From contig OZ006987.1 in the NCBI GenBank assembly GCA_963931055.1, forward strand, positions 1,054,001 to 1,118,000: 64,000 nt of DNA. Reading direction: 5' to 3'. A model generated the notes under the pieces. That model worked only from the letters and a program-made list of their open reading frames with translations. It searched no databases and was not told the origin of the DNA. Shown here piece after piece: positions 38,560 to 46,832 of the stretch. The position numbers and the translations under genes were made by a program. This DNA comes from Coprenecus sp949297365. Lineage in GTDB: Bacteria; Bacteroidota; Bacteroidia; Bacteroidales; UBA932. Within the stretch, counting starts at the first letter, position 1. Each line of letters starts with the position of its first letter.

Positions 38560-39630
38560 CTATCGGATTATTATGGTTTCTTTCAACTGTTTGAGCCCGA
38601 GTCCGGGAAGCTCCTCCTCTATGTATCGTCCCGAACCGGTCTCGGGGATTATCTCGGAGACTATGGGAAGGTAGAACAGTCTGGCCTTCAGTTCCGGCGG
38701 CATACCCTTGAGCGACACCAGCCGCTGAGCGTCCTTCTCAGTGGTCAGCACCACCGCGGTAGGATACCGGCGCATACTTGAAAGCACCCTTGACATATCG
38801 GACAAGGTGTACCTGTGATGGTCGGAGAAACTGAGCACATCGTTGACCGTGTATTTCCAACCGACTTCACGACGCACAGTCCTGTCATCTGCTATACCGG
38901 AGAAGACTATCGCATTCTTGGAATACACATACCTCTGATCGCATCCGTCAGCAAAGACAGGTACCGGCGGGAGATACGCAGTCCGCGAGAAGAGCAGGGG
39001 AATACGGCCCGGAAGTCTCATACTTTCCCTCCACCTGTACCGCACTGTGTCAGTGACACCGCCTTCCACCTTGGTGACTATCACCATATCCGCCCTCTTG
39101 ATCTGAGACGGCAGGTCCCTCAGACGGCCTAACGGCAGCAGGGCATCCTTATGCAAGGGCCTGGTACTGCTGACCAGCAGGATGGAGTAACCCGGCCTGA
39201 CCCGCCTGTGCTGAAACGCATCGTCCAGAATCACCAGCTGGGGCCTTCTGTCCTCCGGCAGAGCCGCCAGAATCTCTATCGCCCGGGCCCTGTCAGCATC
39301 CACCACTACCGTTACATCCGGGAATTTTTTCTTTATCTGCAGAGGCTCGTCTCCTACCTCCCTGTAAGTATCATCTACCGTCACTTCCCTGTACCCCTTG
39401 GTCTTGCGGCCATAACCCCTCGACACCACCGCCACCCTTCTGTCATCCCTGTACATGCGTACCAACAGTTCCACCATGGGAGTCTTGCCCGTACCGCCCA
39501 CAGTCACATTGCCCACACAGATGGACGGGACCGGCGGAACATACGACTTGAACACCCCTCTGTCGTACAGGATATTTCTCAATGCCAGTGTCAAAGTATA
39601 AGGAAAAAGCAGTATTCTGTCTAATTTCAT
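38560..39630 (-). CDS. lpxK: tetraacyldisaccharide 4'-kinase (lipid A)
   Basis: 356 residues from the ATG at 39630 (MKLDRILLFPYTLTLALRN); an ATG at 39657 would overlap the -7 box. P-loop 'VGNVTVGGTGKTPMVELL' (about 38-55), Mg/ATP-binding 'ILDDAFQHRRV', and a late 'TTEKDAQRL'. It phosphorylates the 4' position of the lipid A disaccharide at the inner membrane, which fits an outer-membrane bacterium. It starts the leftward lpxK-murA-murB cluster. Confidence 0.92.
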   Translation of the reverse strand: MKLDRILLFPYTLTLALRNILYDRGVFKSYVPPVPSICVGNVTVGGTGKTPMVELLVRMYRDDRRVAVVSRGYGRKTKGYREVTVDDTYREVGDEPLQIKKKFPDVTVVVDADRARAIEILAALPEDRRPQLVILDDAFQHRRVRPGYSILLVSSTRPLHKDALLPLGRLRDLPSQIKRADMVIVTKVEGGVTDTVRYRWRESMRLPGRIPLLFSRTAYLPPVPVFADGCDQRYVYSKNAIVFSGIADDRTVRREVGWKYTVNDVLSFSDHHRYTLSDMSRVLSSMRRYPTAVVLTTEKDAQRLVSLKGMPPELKARLFYLPIVSEIIPETGSGRYIEEELPGLGLKQLKETIIIR

Positions 39631-39654
39631 AGTGCAAACCCCACAATATTTCGT

Positions 39655-39662
39655 CAAATATA
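39655..39662 (-). promoter_or_regulatory. lpxK cluster -7 box
   Basis: TATATTTG on the minus strand, 24 nt before the lpxK ATG; the -33 is weak. Confidence 0.5.
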
Positions 39663-39684
39663 CTCATTTTTGAAAATAATGTGA

Positions 39685-39692
39685 TAATTTTG
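39685..39692 (+). promoter_or_regulatory. -7 box of the GNAT-MsrA gene
   Basis: TAATTTTG, 27 nt before the ATG at 39720, divergent from the lpxK box with only 22 bp between them. Confidence 0.5.
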
Positions 39693-39719
39693 CACAACTA
39701 AAACCACCGATACTTAGAT

Positions 39720-41369
39720 ATGACTGTAATTATCAAAGAGGTACTGTCTCTGAAAGACCTTAAACGCTTTGTAAGATTTCCCCGTACACTATACAAGAAC
39801 GACCCGCTTTATGTCCCGCCGCTGGATGTGGACGAGATGAACTCGCTCCGCAAGACCAATCCGGCCTTTGCCCACTGCGAGGGCCGCTACTGGCTGGCTT
39901 ACAGGGACGGAGAGATAGTGGGGCGTATCGCCGGCATCATCAACCACAATGCCAACAATGACTGGAACGAGAAGAATATCCGTTTCGGATGGCTGGACAT
40001 GATAGACGACATCGAGGTCACCGAGGCACTGGTGAACACTGTGGCCGAATGGGGCAAGGAGAGAGGTCTGGAGACCATGAACGGCCCCTGGGGCTTCTCC
40101 GACATGGACAAGGAGGGACTGCTCGTGGACGGCTTTGACAAGGAGCCGTCAATCACCACTCTTTACAACTTCCCTTACTATGGCGAGCATCTGGAAAGGC
40201 TCGGTTTCCGCAAGGAGGTGGACTGGATACAGCGCAGGATAATCGTACCTGATGCCGTACCCGAAAAACTCTCAACCTACGACAGAATCATCCGGGAAAA
40301 ATTCGGAGTGTCCGTCATCGTACCCCGCAAGGCCAAGGATATCAAGCGCAGGGCCGAGGAGATCTTCGCGGTGCTCAACGACGCCTATGTCGTACTGCAC
40401 GAGTTCACCCGCCTGACTGAGAAACAGGTCAAAATGTACATCGGCCAGTACATGCCATTCATCAACAAGAACATGATCTGCGTAGTGGTGGACCGCAACG
40501 ACCGCGTGGTGGGCTTCGCCATCACCATGCCCTCGCTCTCGGAGGGTTTCCGCAAGGCGGGCGGCAAGCTGTTCCCGTTCGGATTCTTCCATATCCTCAA
40601 GTCGCTCAGGACATTCTACACAGTCGAGTGCTATCTTATCGGTGTCATCCCGGAGTACAAGCACAAAGGCATCAACGCGCTCATCTTCAACTATCTTCAG
40701 AACAACTACATCAAAATGGGCTTCAAGGATGTCGTATCCAATCCCCAGCTGGAGAACAACCTGGCAGTCCAGCGTCTGTTCGACTACTACGACAGCGAGC
40801 TCTACCAGCGCCGCCGCTGCTACATACTGAACCTGAAGGACGGACGGCCAGGCACCGAGACGGCTGTCTTCGCCGCCGGATGCTTCTGGGGAGTACAGCA
40901 CTATATGGACAAGGCTCCCGGAGTGCTGCGCACCACCGTCGGATATATCGGAGGCCACAAGAAAAATCCTTCCTATGAGGATGTCAAATCCCACAAGACC
41001 GGACATTACGAGGCCATCCAGGTAGAGTTCGACCCGAAGCAGACCTCATACGAGGAACTCTGCAAGCTCTTCTTCGAGATACACGACCCGGCCCAGCTGG
41101 ACGGTCAGGGCCCGGACATAGGCCCGCAGTACCTGAGCGGCATCTTCTACACCTCCGACCTGCAGAAACACACTGCGGAGGACGTGATGGCACTGCTGCG
41201 CCGCCGCGGCCATGAGGTCAACACATTCCTGGCTCCGGCAGCCGTCAAGGCGACGAAAGACACCCCCGTAGACCAGACATTCTGGCCAGCCGAGGACTAT
41301 CATCAGCACTACTACGGGAAGAACGGCGGCACCCCCTACTGCCACTTCCGCACCCCTAAATTCGAGTAG
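39720..41369 (+). CDS. msrA: GNAT-like protein fused to MsrA
   Basis: 549 residues. Residues 1-375 match a Bacteroidetes family of large GNAT-like proteins (N-terminal 'PRTLYKNDPLYVPPLD', C-terminal half with 'LIGVIPEYKHKGINALIFNYL' as an acetyl-CoA-like site). Residues about 380-549 are a peptide-methionine sulfoxide reductase A: 'GCFWG' with catalytic Cys388, 'VGYIGG', 'YEAIQVEFDP', 'GPQYLSGIFY', 'DYHQHYYGKNGGTPYC'. MsrA reduces the S-form of oxidised methionine. The junction has almost no linker. The symbol refers only to the C-terminal domain. It overlaps the convergent aroC by 14 nt. Confidence 0.88.
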   Translation: MTVIIKEVLSLKDLKRFVRFPRTLYKNDPLYVPPLDVDEMNSLRKTNPAFAHCEGRYWLAYRDGEIVGRIAGIINHNANNDWNEKNIRFGWLDMIDDIEVTEALVNTVAEWGKERGLETMNGPWGFSDMDKEGLLVDGFDKEPSITTLYNFPYYGEHLERLGFRKEVDWIQRRIIVPDAVPEKLSTYDRIIREKFGVSVIVPRKAKDIKRRAEEIFAVLNDAYVVLHEFTRLTEKQVKMYIGQYMPFINKNMICVVVDRNDRVVGFAITMPSLSEGFRKAGGKLFPFGFFHILKSLRTFYTVECYLIGVIPEYKHKGINALIFNYLQNNYIKMGFKDVVSNPQLENNLAVQRLFDYYDSELYQRRRCYILNLKDGRPGTETAVFAAGCFWGVQHYMDKAPGVLRTTVGYIGGHKKNPSYEDVKSHKTGHYEAIQVEFDPKQTSYEELCKLFFEIHDPAQLDGQGPDIGPQYLSGIFYTSDLQKHTAEDVMALLRRRGHEVNTFLAPAAVKATKDTPVDQTFWPAEDYHQHYYGKNGGTPYCHFRTPKFE

Positions 41370-42354
41370 ACAGGAGGGAATCGCAGAGGACGATGGCGGC
41401 AGCGCTCTCTATGACTGGAGGGACGCGCAGGGCGAAGCATGTGTCGTGACGGCCCTTTACAGTCAGAGTCTCCATGCGGCCCGTGGACAGATTGACTGTC
41501 ATCTGAGGCCTGGCGATACTGGAAGTAGGCTTGACGGCCACTCTGAAGACTATGGGATTGCCGTTGGTGAGACCGCCGTTGATGCCGCCGGCCCCGTTGC
41601 GCGAAGTATGACCTGCCTCATCCACTATAGGGTCATTGTGCTGCGAACCGCGCATCCGGGCCGCCCCGAAGCCGTCCCCGAACTCTATGCCCCTGATGCC
41701 AGGAATGGAGAACACCATCTGAGACAGCGCGGCCTCCATCGGACAGAAAAACGGCTCGCCCAGACCGGCCGGCACACCTGAGCAGACACATTCGATGATT
41801 CCACCGACCGAATCCCCCTCCTCTGCCGCCTCAGTCAGGACCGCTTCCAGAACAGGGTCATCCAGACCATTGACAAGGTGTCCTCCCACTTCTGTCAGAC
41901 GGGCCGAGACCGTCACCGGCGCGATAATCTTCCTGGCCACCACCCCGGCAGCCACCAGAGGCAGCGTCATCCGGCCCGAGAACATCCCGCCTCCCGATGT
42001 AAGGCTGTCCGCACCGTATTTAGCTCTACGCACCCAGTCCGCGTGACCGGGGCGGGGCATATCCACAAACTGACGGTATGCCGACGGATCTATATTCTGA
42101 TTACGGAAAACTATCTTCAATGTCGTGCCGGTGGTCACTCCCCTTTCCACTCCCCGGACTATCTCGGGCACATCCGTCTCCACGCGGGCCGTCGTACCTT
42201 TTCTGCCCGGGCGGCGGCGGGCGATATCCGCTGCGAGATCCTCCGGACTCAACGGCAGGCCTTCCGGCACTCCCTGAATCTCCACCGACATCAAAGGGCT
42301 GTGGGACTCCCCTGAAAGGACAATCCTGAAAGCATTTCCTATAAAATTACGCAT
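41356..42354 (-). CDS. aroC: chorismate synthase
   Basis: 332 residues, slightly shorter than the usual 350-360. It converts EPSP to chorismate using reduced FMN. Signatures: 'GESHS' near residue 15, 'MPRPGHADWVRRAKYG', and 'GGGMFSGRMTLPLVAAG', which is the form known from Clostridia (HFSGRLTAPLV) rather than the 'GGGRSSARETA' form. Other conserved blocks ('GSQHND', 'NGAGGINGGLTNGNPI') are present. It is the last gene of aroB-aroDA-aroC (10-nt gap). Confidence 0.92.
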   Translation of the reverse strand: MRNFIGNAFRIVLSGESHSPLMSVEIQGVPEGLPLSPEDLAADIARRRPGRKGTTARVETDVPEIVRGVERGVTTGTTLKIVFRNQNIDPSAYRQFVDMPRPGHADWVRRAKYGADSLTSGGGMFSGRMTLPLVAAGVVARKIIAPVTVSARLTEVGGHLVNGLDDPVLEAVLTEAAEEGDSVGGIIECVCSGVPAGLGEPFFCPMEAALSQMVFSIPGIRGIEFGDGFGAARMRGSQHNDPIVDEAGHTSRNGAGGINGGLTNGNPIVFRVAVKPTSSIARPQMTVNLSTGRMETLTVKGRHDTCFALRVPPVIESAAAIVLCDSLLSTRI

Positions 42355-42364
42355 GACTGACGGC

Positions 42365-44353
42365 TTATCTGTGAATGGAGTCGAACAATTTCAGGAAACC
42401 GGGGAACGACTTGTCGATACAGTCGGTACTGTCGAGGGTCACTTTCGAGTCGCAGCCCAGCGAGGCTATCTTCAGAGCCATGGCCACGCGGTGGTCGGAG
42501 AAGGTGTGGAAGTTGCCGCCTTTGAGCATACGGCCCTCGACTATCCTGCGGGCCAGACACATACCCGTCACCTCCATGGTGTCACCGTCCACCTTGGCAT
42601 CCACTCCCATCTTTCTGAGCCCCTCCTCCATCACCACCGGACGGTTGCTCTCCTTATTGCGCAGACGGGCTACTCCGGTAAAATGCGAGGTACCCTCGGC
42701 AAAGGCCGCCATCACCGACAGGGCCGGAAGCAGGTCGGGAGAATTGGTCGCATCGAAGTCAAATGCCCGCAGACTGCCTCTGTTCACCCTCAATCCCTCC
42801 GGCAGAGTCTCCACAGAAGCACCGCTGCCGCGCACCACATCCAGAATCCGGCTGTCCGCCTGCAGCGAGTCAGGATTGAGACCGGTAACAGTCAGTGTTC
42901 CGAATATAGCGGCAGTCACTATAAAATTGGCCGCCGCGCTCCAGTCCCCCTCAAAAGTCATCTCCGTAGGAGTGTATTTCTGCTTGCCGGGGATATTGAA
43001 CACCAACTCGTCATCCTCGCGGTGCCAGTCGAGCTTTATGCCGAACTTCTCTATCACATCCACAGTCAGCAGGATGTACGGTACACTGGTTGCATGCTGG
43101 ACACGCAGGACGCTGTCCTTTCTGGAAAGCGGCAGGGCCATCAGCAGACCTGAGATGAACTGCGAGCCCTTCTTACCGGATATCGTTATCTCCCCGCCCT
43201 TTATCGGGCCGCTGACCACTGCCGGAAGAGTCTCCTCAGCAGTCAGGATGCAGCTCGCTCCCAGCTCCTCCATAGCCTCCTTGCAGCCGTACATATGCCT
43301 GTCCAGCAGACTGCCCTCTCCGGTCACCGTAACCGATTCCCCGAACTGGGCCACCACCGGGATGCACAGACGCGACAGCAGTCCGGACTCTCCGACAAAT
43401 GCCGTGCGCCCGCCCTGAAGCCCCTGCATGGACATGGATGTAAGACCCAGAAGCGGCGACTCCTCCTTTTTCTTCTCTGACGGAGTCCCGCCGCGGATGA
43501 TGAGATCTCCTCCGCTGTCGATATAAGCTTCCGACGCGAACTGTTTCGCCACACCGATAGCCGAATCTATGTCACGGCACCGGGTACAGTTGTGGAACTC
43601 GCTCTCCCCCTTTGCCAGCATAGCGGCTATAACGGCTCTCTGCGCGATACTCTTGGAGGCCGGCATGGCCACCGTACCCTCGACCCTGGTCCTGTCCTCA
43701 AAATTCTCCACCTCATCCATCACGAACATTCCGGGTGCCACTATGTATTTCTTCTTCAATGCACAATAGATAAACGGAGAACCCATGTTGAGAGCCTCCA
43801 GACGGCTGAAACGTCCCTTCTCGCCCATTGCGAAAGCTACCAGAGGCACCTTCTTACGGCCCAGACGCCCCTCCCGGAGCATCCTGTACAGATCCAGCAC
43901 CCGCAGAGCATCCTCCGTGGAGTCTGCCAGCGTCACTATCTTCACGATATCCGCACCGGCAGCGACCGCCTCCTTATACACTTTCGCCAGAGATTCCGTC
44001 GAGGGAGTACCCTGGAAATCATGGAAAGACAGGATGACCTTGGTCCTCTTACCCTTCAGCAGGGCCTTGTTCTCCTTCTTCAGATTGATGTACGTGAAGA
44101 CATTGATGTCCACATAGGCGGCTCCGGCCAGAACGGCCTGCTCATACAGTCCGCCGCTGCGTTTTATACCAGTGGCAATCAAAGGTATCCTGGACTCGCT
44201 GAAAAGCTCCCTCACCTCATCCTCTCCCAGTCCGCACAGATCCATGCGTATCTCAGCGACCAGATCGGGGAACTGCCTGCGGTACTTCTCACAACGCTTC
44301 AGTGCCTTCCTGCAGGCATCCAGACCGAAATTACCTATGCTTACGCAAATCAT
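42365..44353 (-). CDS. aroDA: 3-dehydroquinate dehydratase / EPSP synthase fusion
   Basis: 662 residues. Residues 1-215 are a type I dehydroquinase with 'EIRMD', the catalytic His in 'ILSFHDF' and the Schiff-base Lys in 'DIVKIVT'. Residues about 220-662 are EPSP synthase: 'MPASKSIAQRAVIAA' (phosphate binding), 'TAEETLPAVVSGPIKGG', 'GSQFISGLLMALPLS', 'LRNKESNR' and 'FSDHRVAMAL'. The two enzymes are not consecutive in the pathway (steps 3 and 6), so the gain is probably stoichiometry rather than channelling. The symbol is descriptive. It overlaps the end of aroB by 23 nt. Confidence 0.93.
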   Translation of the reverse strand: MICVSIGNFGLDACRKALKRCEKYRRQFPDLVAEIRMDLCGLGEDEVRELFSESRIPLIATGIKRSGGLYEQAVLAGAAYVDINVFTYINLKKENKALLKGKRTKVILSFHDFQGTPSTESLAKVYKEAVAAGADIVKIVTLADSTEDALRVLDLYRMLREGRLGRKKVPLVAFAMGEKGRFSRLEALNMGSPFIYCALKKKYIVAPGMFVMDEVENFEDRTRVEGTVAMPASKSIAQRAVIAAMLAKGESEFHNCTRCRDIDSAIGVAKQFASEAYIDSGGDLIIRGGTPSEKKKEESPLLGLTSMSMQGLQGGRTAFVGESGLLSRLCIPVVAQFGESVTVTGEGSLLDRHMYGCKEAMEELGASCILTAEETLPAVVSGPIKGGEITISGKKGSQFISGLLMALPLSRKDSVLRVQHATSVPYILLTVDVIEKFGIKLDWHREDDELVFNIPGKQKYTPTEMTFEGDWSAAANFIVTAAIFGTLTVTGLNPDSLQADSRILDVVRGSGASVETLPEGLRVNRGSLRAFDFDATNSPDLLPALSVMAAFAEGTSHFTGVARLRNKESNRPVVMEEGLRKMGVDAKVDGDTMEVTGMCLARRIVEGRMLKGGNFHTFSDHRVAMALKIASLGCDSKVTLDSTDCIDKSFPGFLKLFDSIHR

Positions 44354-45500
44354 TGATCACCTCCTGTATTTCTTCTATACTCAGGCCCTCCACCATGACA
44401 GAGCCCAAGTCCTGAATAAGGACAAAATTAATAAAATCTTCCTTACGTTTCTTATCATTGAGCACAAAGTCCGATAATTTTGCCGCCAGATCCCCCTCCG
44501 TGGCTTCGGAGCAGGATGCCAGAATCTCCGGAATATCCCTGTATCCCAGGGATTTGAAATCACGGACAACAGCCCCCGCGACATCCCCCGCCAGCACTCC
44601 CCTCCGTCGGGAAATCTCCGCTGCGGCCATAATCCCGGCCGCCACCGCCTCCCCGTGCGTCACCGCCCGACCGGCATTGAGACAGACGGACTCCACTGCA
44701 TGACCCAGGGTGTGCCCCAGATTCAGCTTCATCCTCTCCCCCTTCTCCGTGCGGTCCGCATTGACCACAGCCGACTTTATCTCCACACAGTGGCGGACTA
44801 TCCTGCCCGGCATCCCTGCATCCCAGTGTCCCTGCACCGCCGGCCCCTTCACGTTCTCAGTCCCCACTTCATTTCCAGGAGTCTCCCTTCTTTCGAGTAT
44901 TCCGCCATACCATCTCACCGCCTCATGATACAGTTCCGCATCCCCGATAATCAGCGTCTTGAGCACCTCCGCCATCCCCGAACGGACCTCGGCCGCCGGC
45001 AGAGTCCCCAGAAGCTCCACGTCCACGCACACCGCCTCGGGAGTGCCGAACGTACCGATTATATTCTTGTAGCCGTGAAAATTGAGCCCCGTCTTGCCGC
45101 CTATCGCCGCGTCCACCTGAGCCAGAAGTGTAGTCGGCACCAGCGCATAACGGATGCCACGCTTATAGACCGAGGCGGTGAAAGCCGTAATGTCCGTTGT
45201 AACCCCGCCGCCTATACCCAGCAGCAGCGCACCCCGGTCCGCCTCACGCTCCAGCAGCCAGCCGACTATCTCCTGCAGGCCATCAAGCGACTTGCGCTCT
45301 TCCCGCGCTACGAACGGCATCCACTCTATACCGGCGGCTTTGAGCACCGGAGCTAACCTTTCAGCCACATTGCCGTCCACCACCGCAAACACGCTGCCCG
45401 CCTTCCGATTTCCTCCTGCGGCACCCGGTATTCCCAGCCCGGTGTCCTGCACCACGCCGCTGAGCCACTGCTCCGCCCGACCGAAAATGACATTGTCCAT
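44331..45500 (-). CDS. aroB: 3-dehydroquinate synthase
   Basis: 389 residues. NAD- and metal-dependent step 2 of the shikimate pathway. NAD loop 'LLLGIGGGVTTDITAF', 'VPTTLLAQVDAAIGGKTG' and metal ligands in 'GMAEVLK' (Glu), 'LGHTLGHAVE' (His) and 'HGEAV' (His). A 25-residue insert after about 215 (ETPGNEVGTENVKGPAVQGH) looks lineage-specific. It is the first gene of the operon; a TACATTTG -7 box on the minus strand lies at 45541-45548. Confidence 0.93.
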   Translation of the reverse strand: MDNVIFGRAEQWLSGVVQDTGLGIPGAAGGNRKAGSVFAVVDGNVAERLAPVLKAAGIEWMPFVAREERKSLDGLQEIVGWLLEREADRGALLLGIGGGVTTDITAFTASVYKRGIRYALVPTTLLAQVDAAIGGKTGLNFHGYKNIIGTFGTPEAVCVDVELLGTLPAAEVRSGMAEVLKTLIIGDAELYHEAVRWYGGILERRETPGNEVGTENVKGPAVQGHWDAGMPGRIVRHCVEIKSAVVNADRTEKGERMKLNLGHTLGHAVESVCLNAGRAVTHGEAVAAGIMAAAEISRRRGVLAGDVAGAVVRDFKSLGYRDIPEILASCSEATEGDLAAKLSDFVLNDKKRKEDFINFVLIQDLGSVMVEGLSIEEIQEVINDLRKHR

Positions 45501-45536
45501 TCAAGATATTCTTTATATCCGTTTTAAGCAATACAC

Positions 45537-45567
45537 ATTGCAAATGTAACATTTTTTTCTACCTTTG
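45537..45567. promoter_or_regulatory. overlapping divergent promoters of aroB and tRNA-Leu
   Basis: Plus strand: ATTG (45537-45540), 19 bp, TACCTTTG (45560-45567), 35 nt before the tRNA. Minus strand: TACATTTG (45541-45548) about 40 nt before aroB. The two promoters interlock, so polymerase at one should hinder the other. Confidence 0.6.
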
Positions 45568-45602
45568 CAGCCTGATACCTACGCACAAGCATCCCGTATC
45601 AT

Positions 45603-45689
45603 GCCCGGATGGCGGAATCGGTAGACGCGTTGGTCTCAAACACCAATGTCCGAAAGGATGTGCCGGTTCGACCCCGGCTCCGGGTACCA
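45603..45689 (+). tRNA. tRNA-Leu (anticodon CAA)
   Basis: 87 nt including an encoded CCA. Acceptor GCCCGGA/TCCGGGT with a G-T first pair, anticodon arm TTGGT-CTCAAAC-ACCAA giving anticodon CAA, a long variable arm (TGTCCGAAAGGATGT), T-arm CCGGTTCGACCCCGG, discriminator A. It reads UUG codons. A rho-independent terminator follows at once. Confidence 0.96.
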
Positions 45690-45691
45690 CC

Positions 45692-45740
45692 AAAAGAGGC
45701 AATTATTTGAAAATCAAACAATTACCTCTTTTACTTTTTT
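45692..45740 (+). terminator. tRNA-Leu terminator
   Basis: Long hairpin: AAAAGAGG (45692-45699) with CCTCTTTT (45125 offset: 45725-45732), then AATT/AATT and TTTGA/TCAAA inside, followed by TTTTTT (45735-45740). Confidence 0.8.
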
Positions 45741-45882
45741 CAAATGTTCCCAAAGAACCTATATTGGACATACGATCCTTTATGCCCATCTTTTCCATAT
45801 ACTCCCTGGCAAGCAGGACCATCATCCCGTCCGTAAGCCTGTGGGCATCTTCCAGAGCATAACTCAATGATATGTGGCCTAC
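45703..45882 (-). pseudogene. possible gene fragment behind tRNA-Leu
   Basis: A 59-codon minus-strand frame without its own start upstream (stop at 45883-45885) encodes a protein-like stretch containing 'YALEDAHRLTDGMMVLLARE' and 'MGIKDRMSNIGSLGTFE', then runs through the tRNA terminator. It has a helical, charged composition like a real C-terminus. I do not recognise the parent. It may be debris of an element that once inserted next to the tRNA. Confidence 0.3.
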
Positions 45883-45942
45883 CTACACAATTGGGATTTT
45901 GACACATTCCGTAAAATAATGCACTGGCGTTGACTGATTTTT

Positions 45943-46042
45943 CTTGCTTTTCAGGAATTATTATATAGCTTTGCAGCATCATTAAGTGTATTGACCGAAT
46001 TAGAACAGGCATCTATCCCTAAATGGATGTCTGTTTTTTTTT
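45943..46042 (+). ncRNA. candidate small RNA with own promoter and terminator
   Basis: CTTG (45943-45946), 19 bp, TAGCTTTG (45966-45973) forms a promoter; the RNA would start near 45979. A 10-bp stem (AACAGGCATC, 46004-46013, with GATGTCTGTT, 46026-46035, one G-U pair) plus nine T (46034-46042) ends it, giving a transcript of about 64 nt. No ORF is contained. The unpaired 5' part (25 nt) could be a targeting region. Confidence 0.5.
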
Positions 46043-46113
46043 GAACTGCTACCGAGGGTAGGTTGTTATTGCGAGAAGCCAATTGTTCTTACAAAAAGTC
46101 AATACACAAATTA

Positions 46114-46230
46114 ATGAAACCAAGAACAAGATGCACATTCGTGATAGTCTCCATCAGAGCGGAGATTGTCAGGCTTGCCAAAATCAAGGTGCTTGCACTC
46201 TTCCGTTTCGGCAAGATTGAAAGAGTTTGA
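46114..46230 (+). CDS. 38-residue basic ORF, doubtful
   Basis: ATG at 46114, TGA at 46228-46230. Contains 'MKPRTRCTFVIVSIRAEIVR' and a second basic helix; only two acidic residues. It could be a small toxin- or antimicrobial-like peptide or a chance frame. No promoter box is clear, and it follows the terminator of the candidate small RNA. Confidence 0.2.
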   Translation: MKPRTRCTFVIVSIRAEIVRLAKIKVLALFRFGKIERV

Positions 46231-46340
46231 AATTCGTATAGGTAGGTATTAGGGTACACTGCCGATATCGGAATTCTTACTCTGAGCCGGAAAGGCACTC
46301 TGCCCTATCCCCTCGGTTTTTCAATACTACAGCATACAAA

Positions 46341-46826
46341 TCATAGCAGTCCGCAGTCCTCGAATATCTGCAGGGCCTTGCTGTGCTTGTCGTTGACGCG
46401 GGCCAGACGCTCCGCCTTCTCCTTGTAACCGTCCTCCACAGCCTGCGCATAGGTCCGCAGGCCTCTTTCAAGATTGTGCCTGAGGTCGTTAATCTTGACG
46501 TGAATGGCCGTGGTGTTGCCGGACGCAGCGATTCTCCGCACATAATCGAAGTAATCCTCCGTCTTAGCGTGCGTAAGCAGCTGCAGTGCGGCCAGCACAT
46601 CCTCATCGACTCCTCTGCCGCGCAGTTCATCCAGAGTCAGCTCCGAATCCTCCACCACATCATGCAGGAAACCCGTCTTGGTCTCAGCATCATTACAGCC
46701 CATAAGCCCAACCGCAATAGGATGCAGGACAACCGGCTTCCCGTCCAGGTCCTTCTGACCCTCGTGCGCCTCCAGCGCAATCCGCAATGTTTCTTCTACT
46801 GTCATATTTTCTGATATCTTCGCCAA
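46341..46826 (-). CDS. HD-domain alarmone-hydrolase-like protein
   Basis: 161 residues, a stand-alone HD domain of the RelA/SpoT/MESH1 kind: first His in 'ALEAHEGQ', 'GKPVVLHPIAVG', metal pair 'FLHDVVEDSELT', and the late 'HVKINDLRHNL' Asp/Asn block. No synthetase, TGS or ACT domain. Known small proteins of this type remove pyrophosphate from (p)ppGpp or NADPH 2'-phosphate; which is used here is unknown. Seven nt separate it from the upstream unknown gene. Confidence 0.75.
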   Translation of the reverse strand: MAKISENMTVEETLRIALEAHEGQKDLDGKPVVLHPIAVGLMGCNDAETKTGFLHDVVEDSELTLDELRGRGVDEDVLAALQLLTHAKTEDYFDYVRRIAASGNTTAIHVKINDLRHNLERGLRTYAQAVEDGYKEKAERLARVNDKHSKALQIFEDCGLL

Positions 46827-46832
46827 AGATAA

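Larger units (their letters stand above)
45690..46340. other. 650-bp region without a confirmed protein gene
   Basis: Holds the tRNA terminator, a possible gene fragment, a candidate small RNA with promoter and terminator (45943-46042) and a 38-codon ORF (46114-46230). The rest is AT-rich and shows nothing I can name. Confidence 0.6.

Noticed and set aside
45660..45700. Integration site (att) in tRNA-Leu for an NBU-type element
   Set aside because: tRNA-Leu genes are known targets, but no second copy of the tRNA 3' end and no integrase occur in the window.
45740..46012. 90-codon minus-strand ORF
   Set aside because: It crosses the candidate small RNA promoter, and a different frame of the same strand gives the more protein-like fragment.
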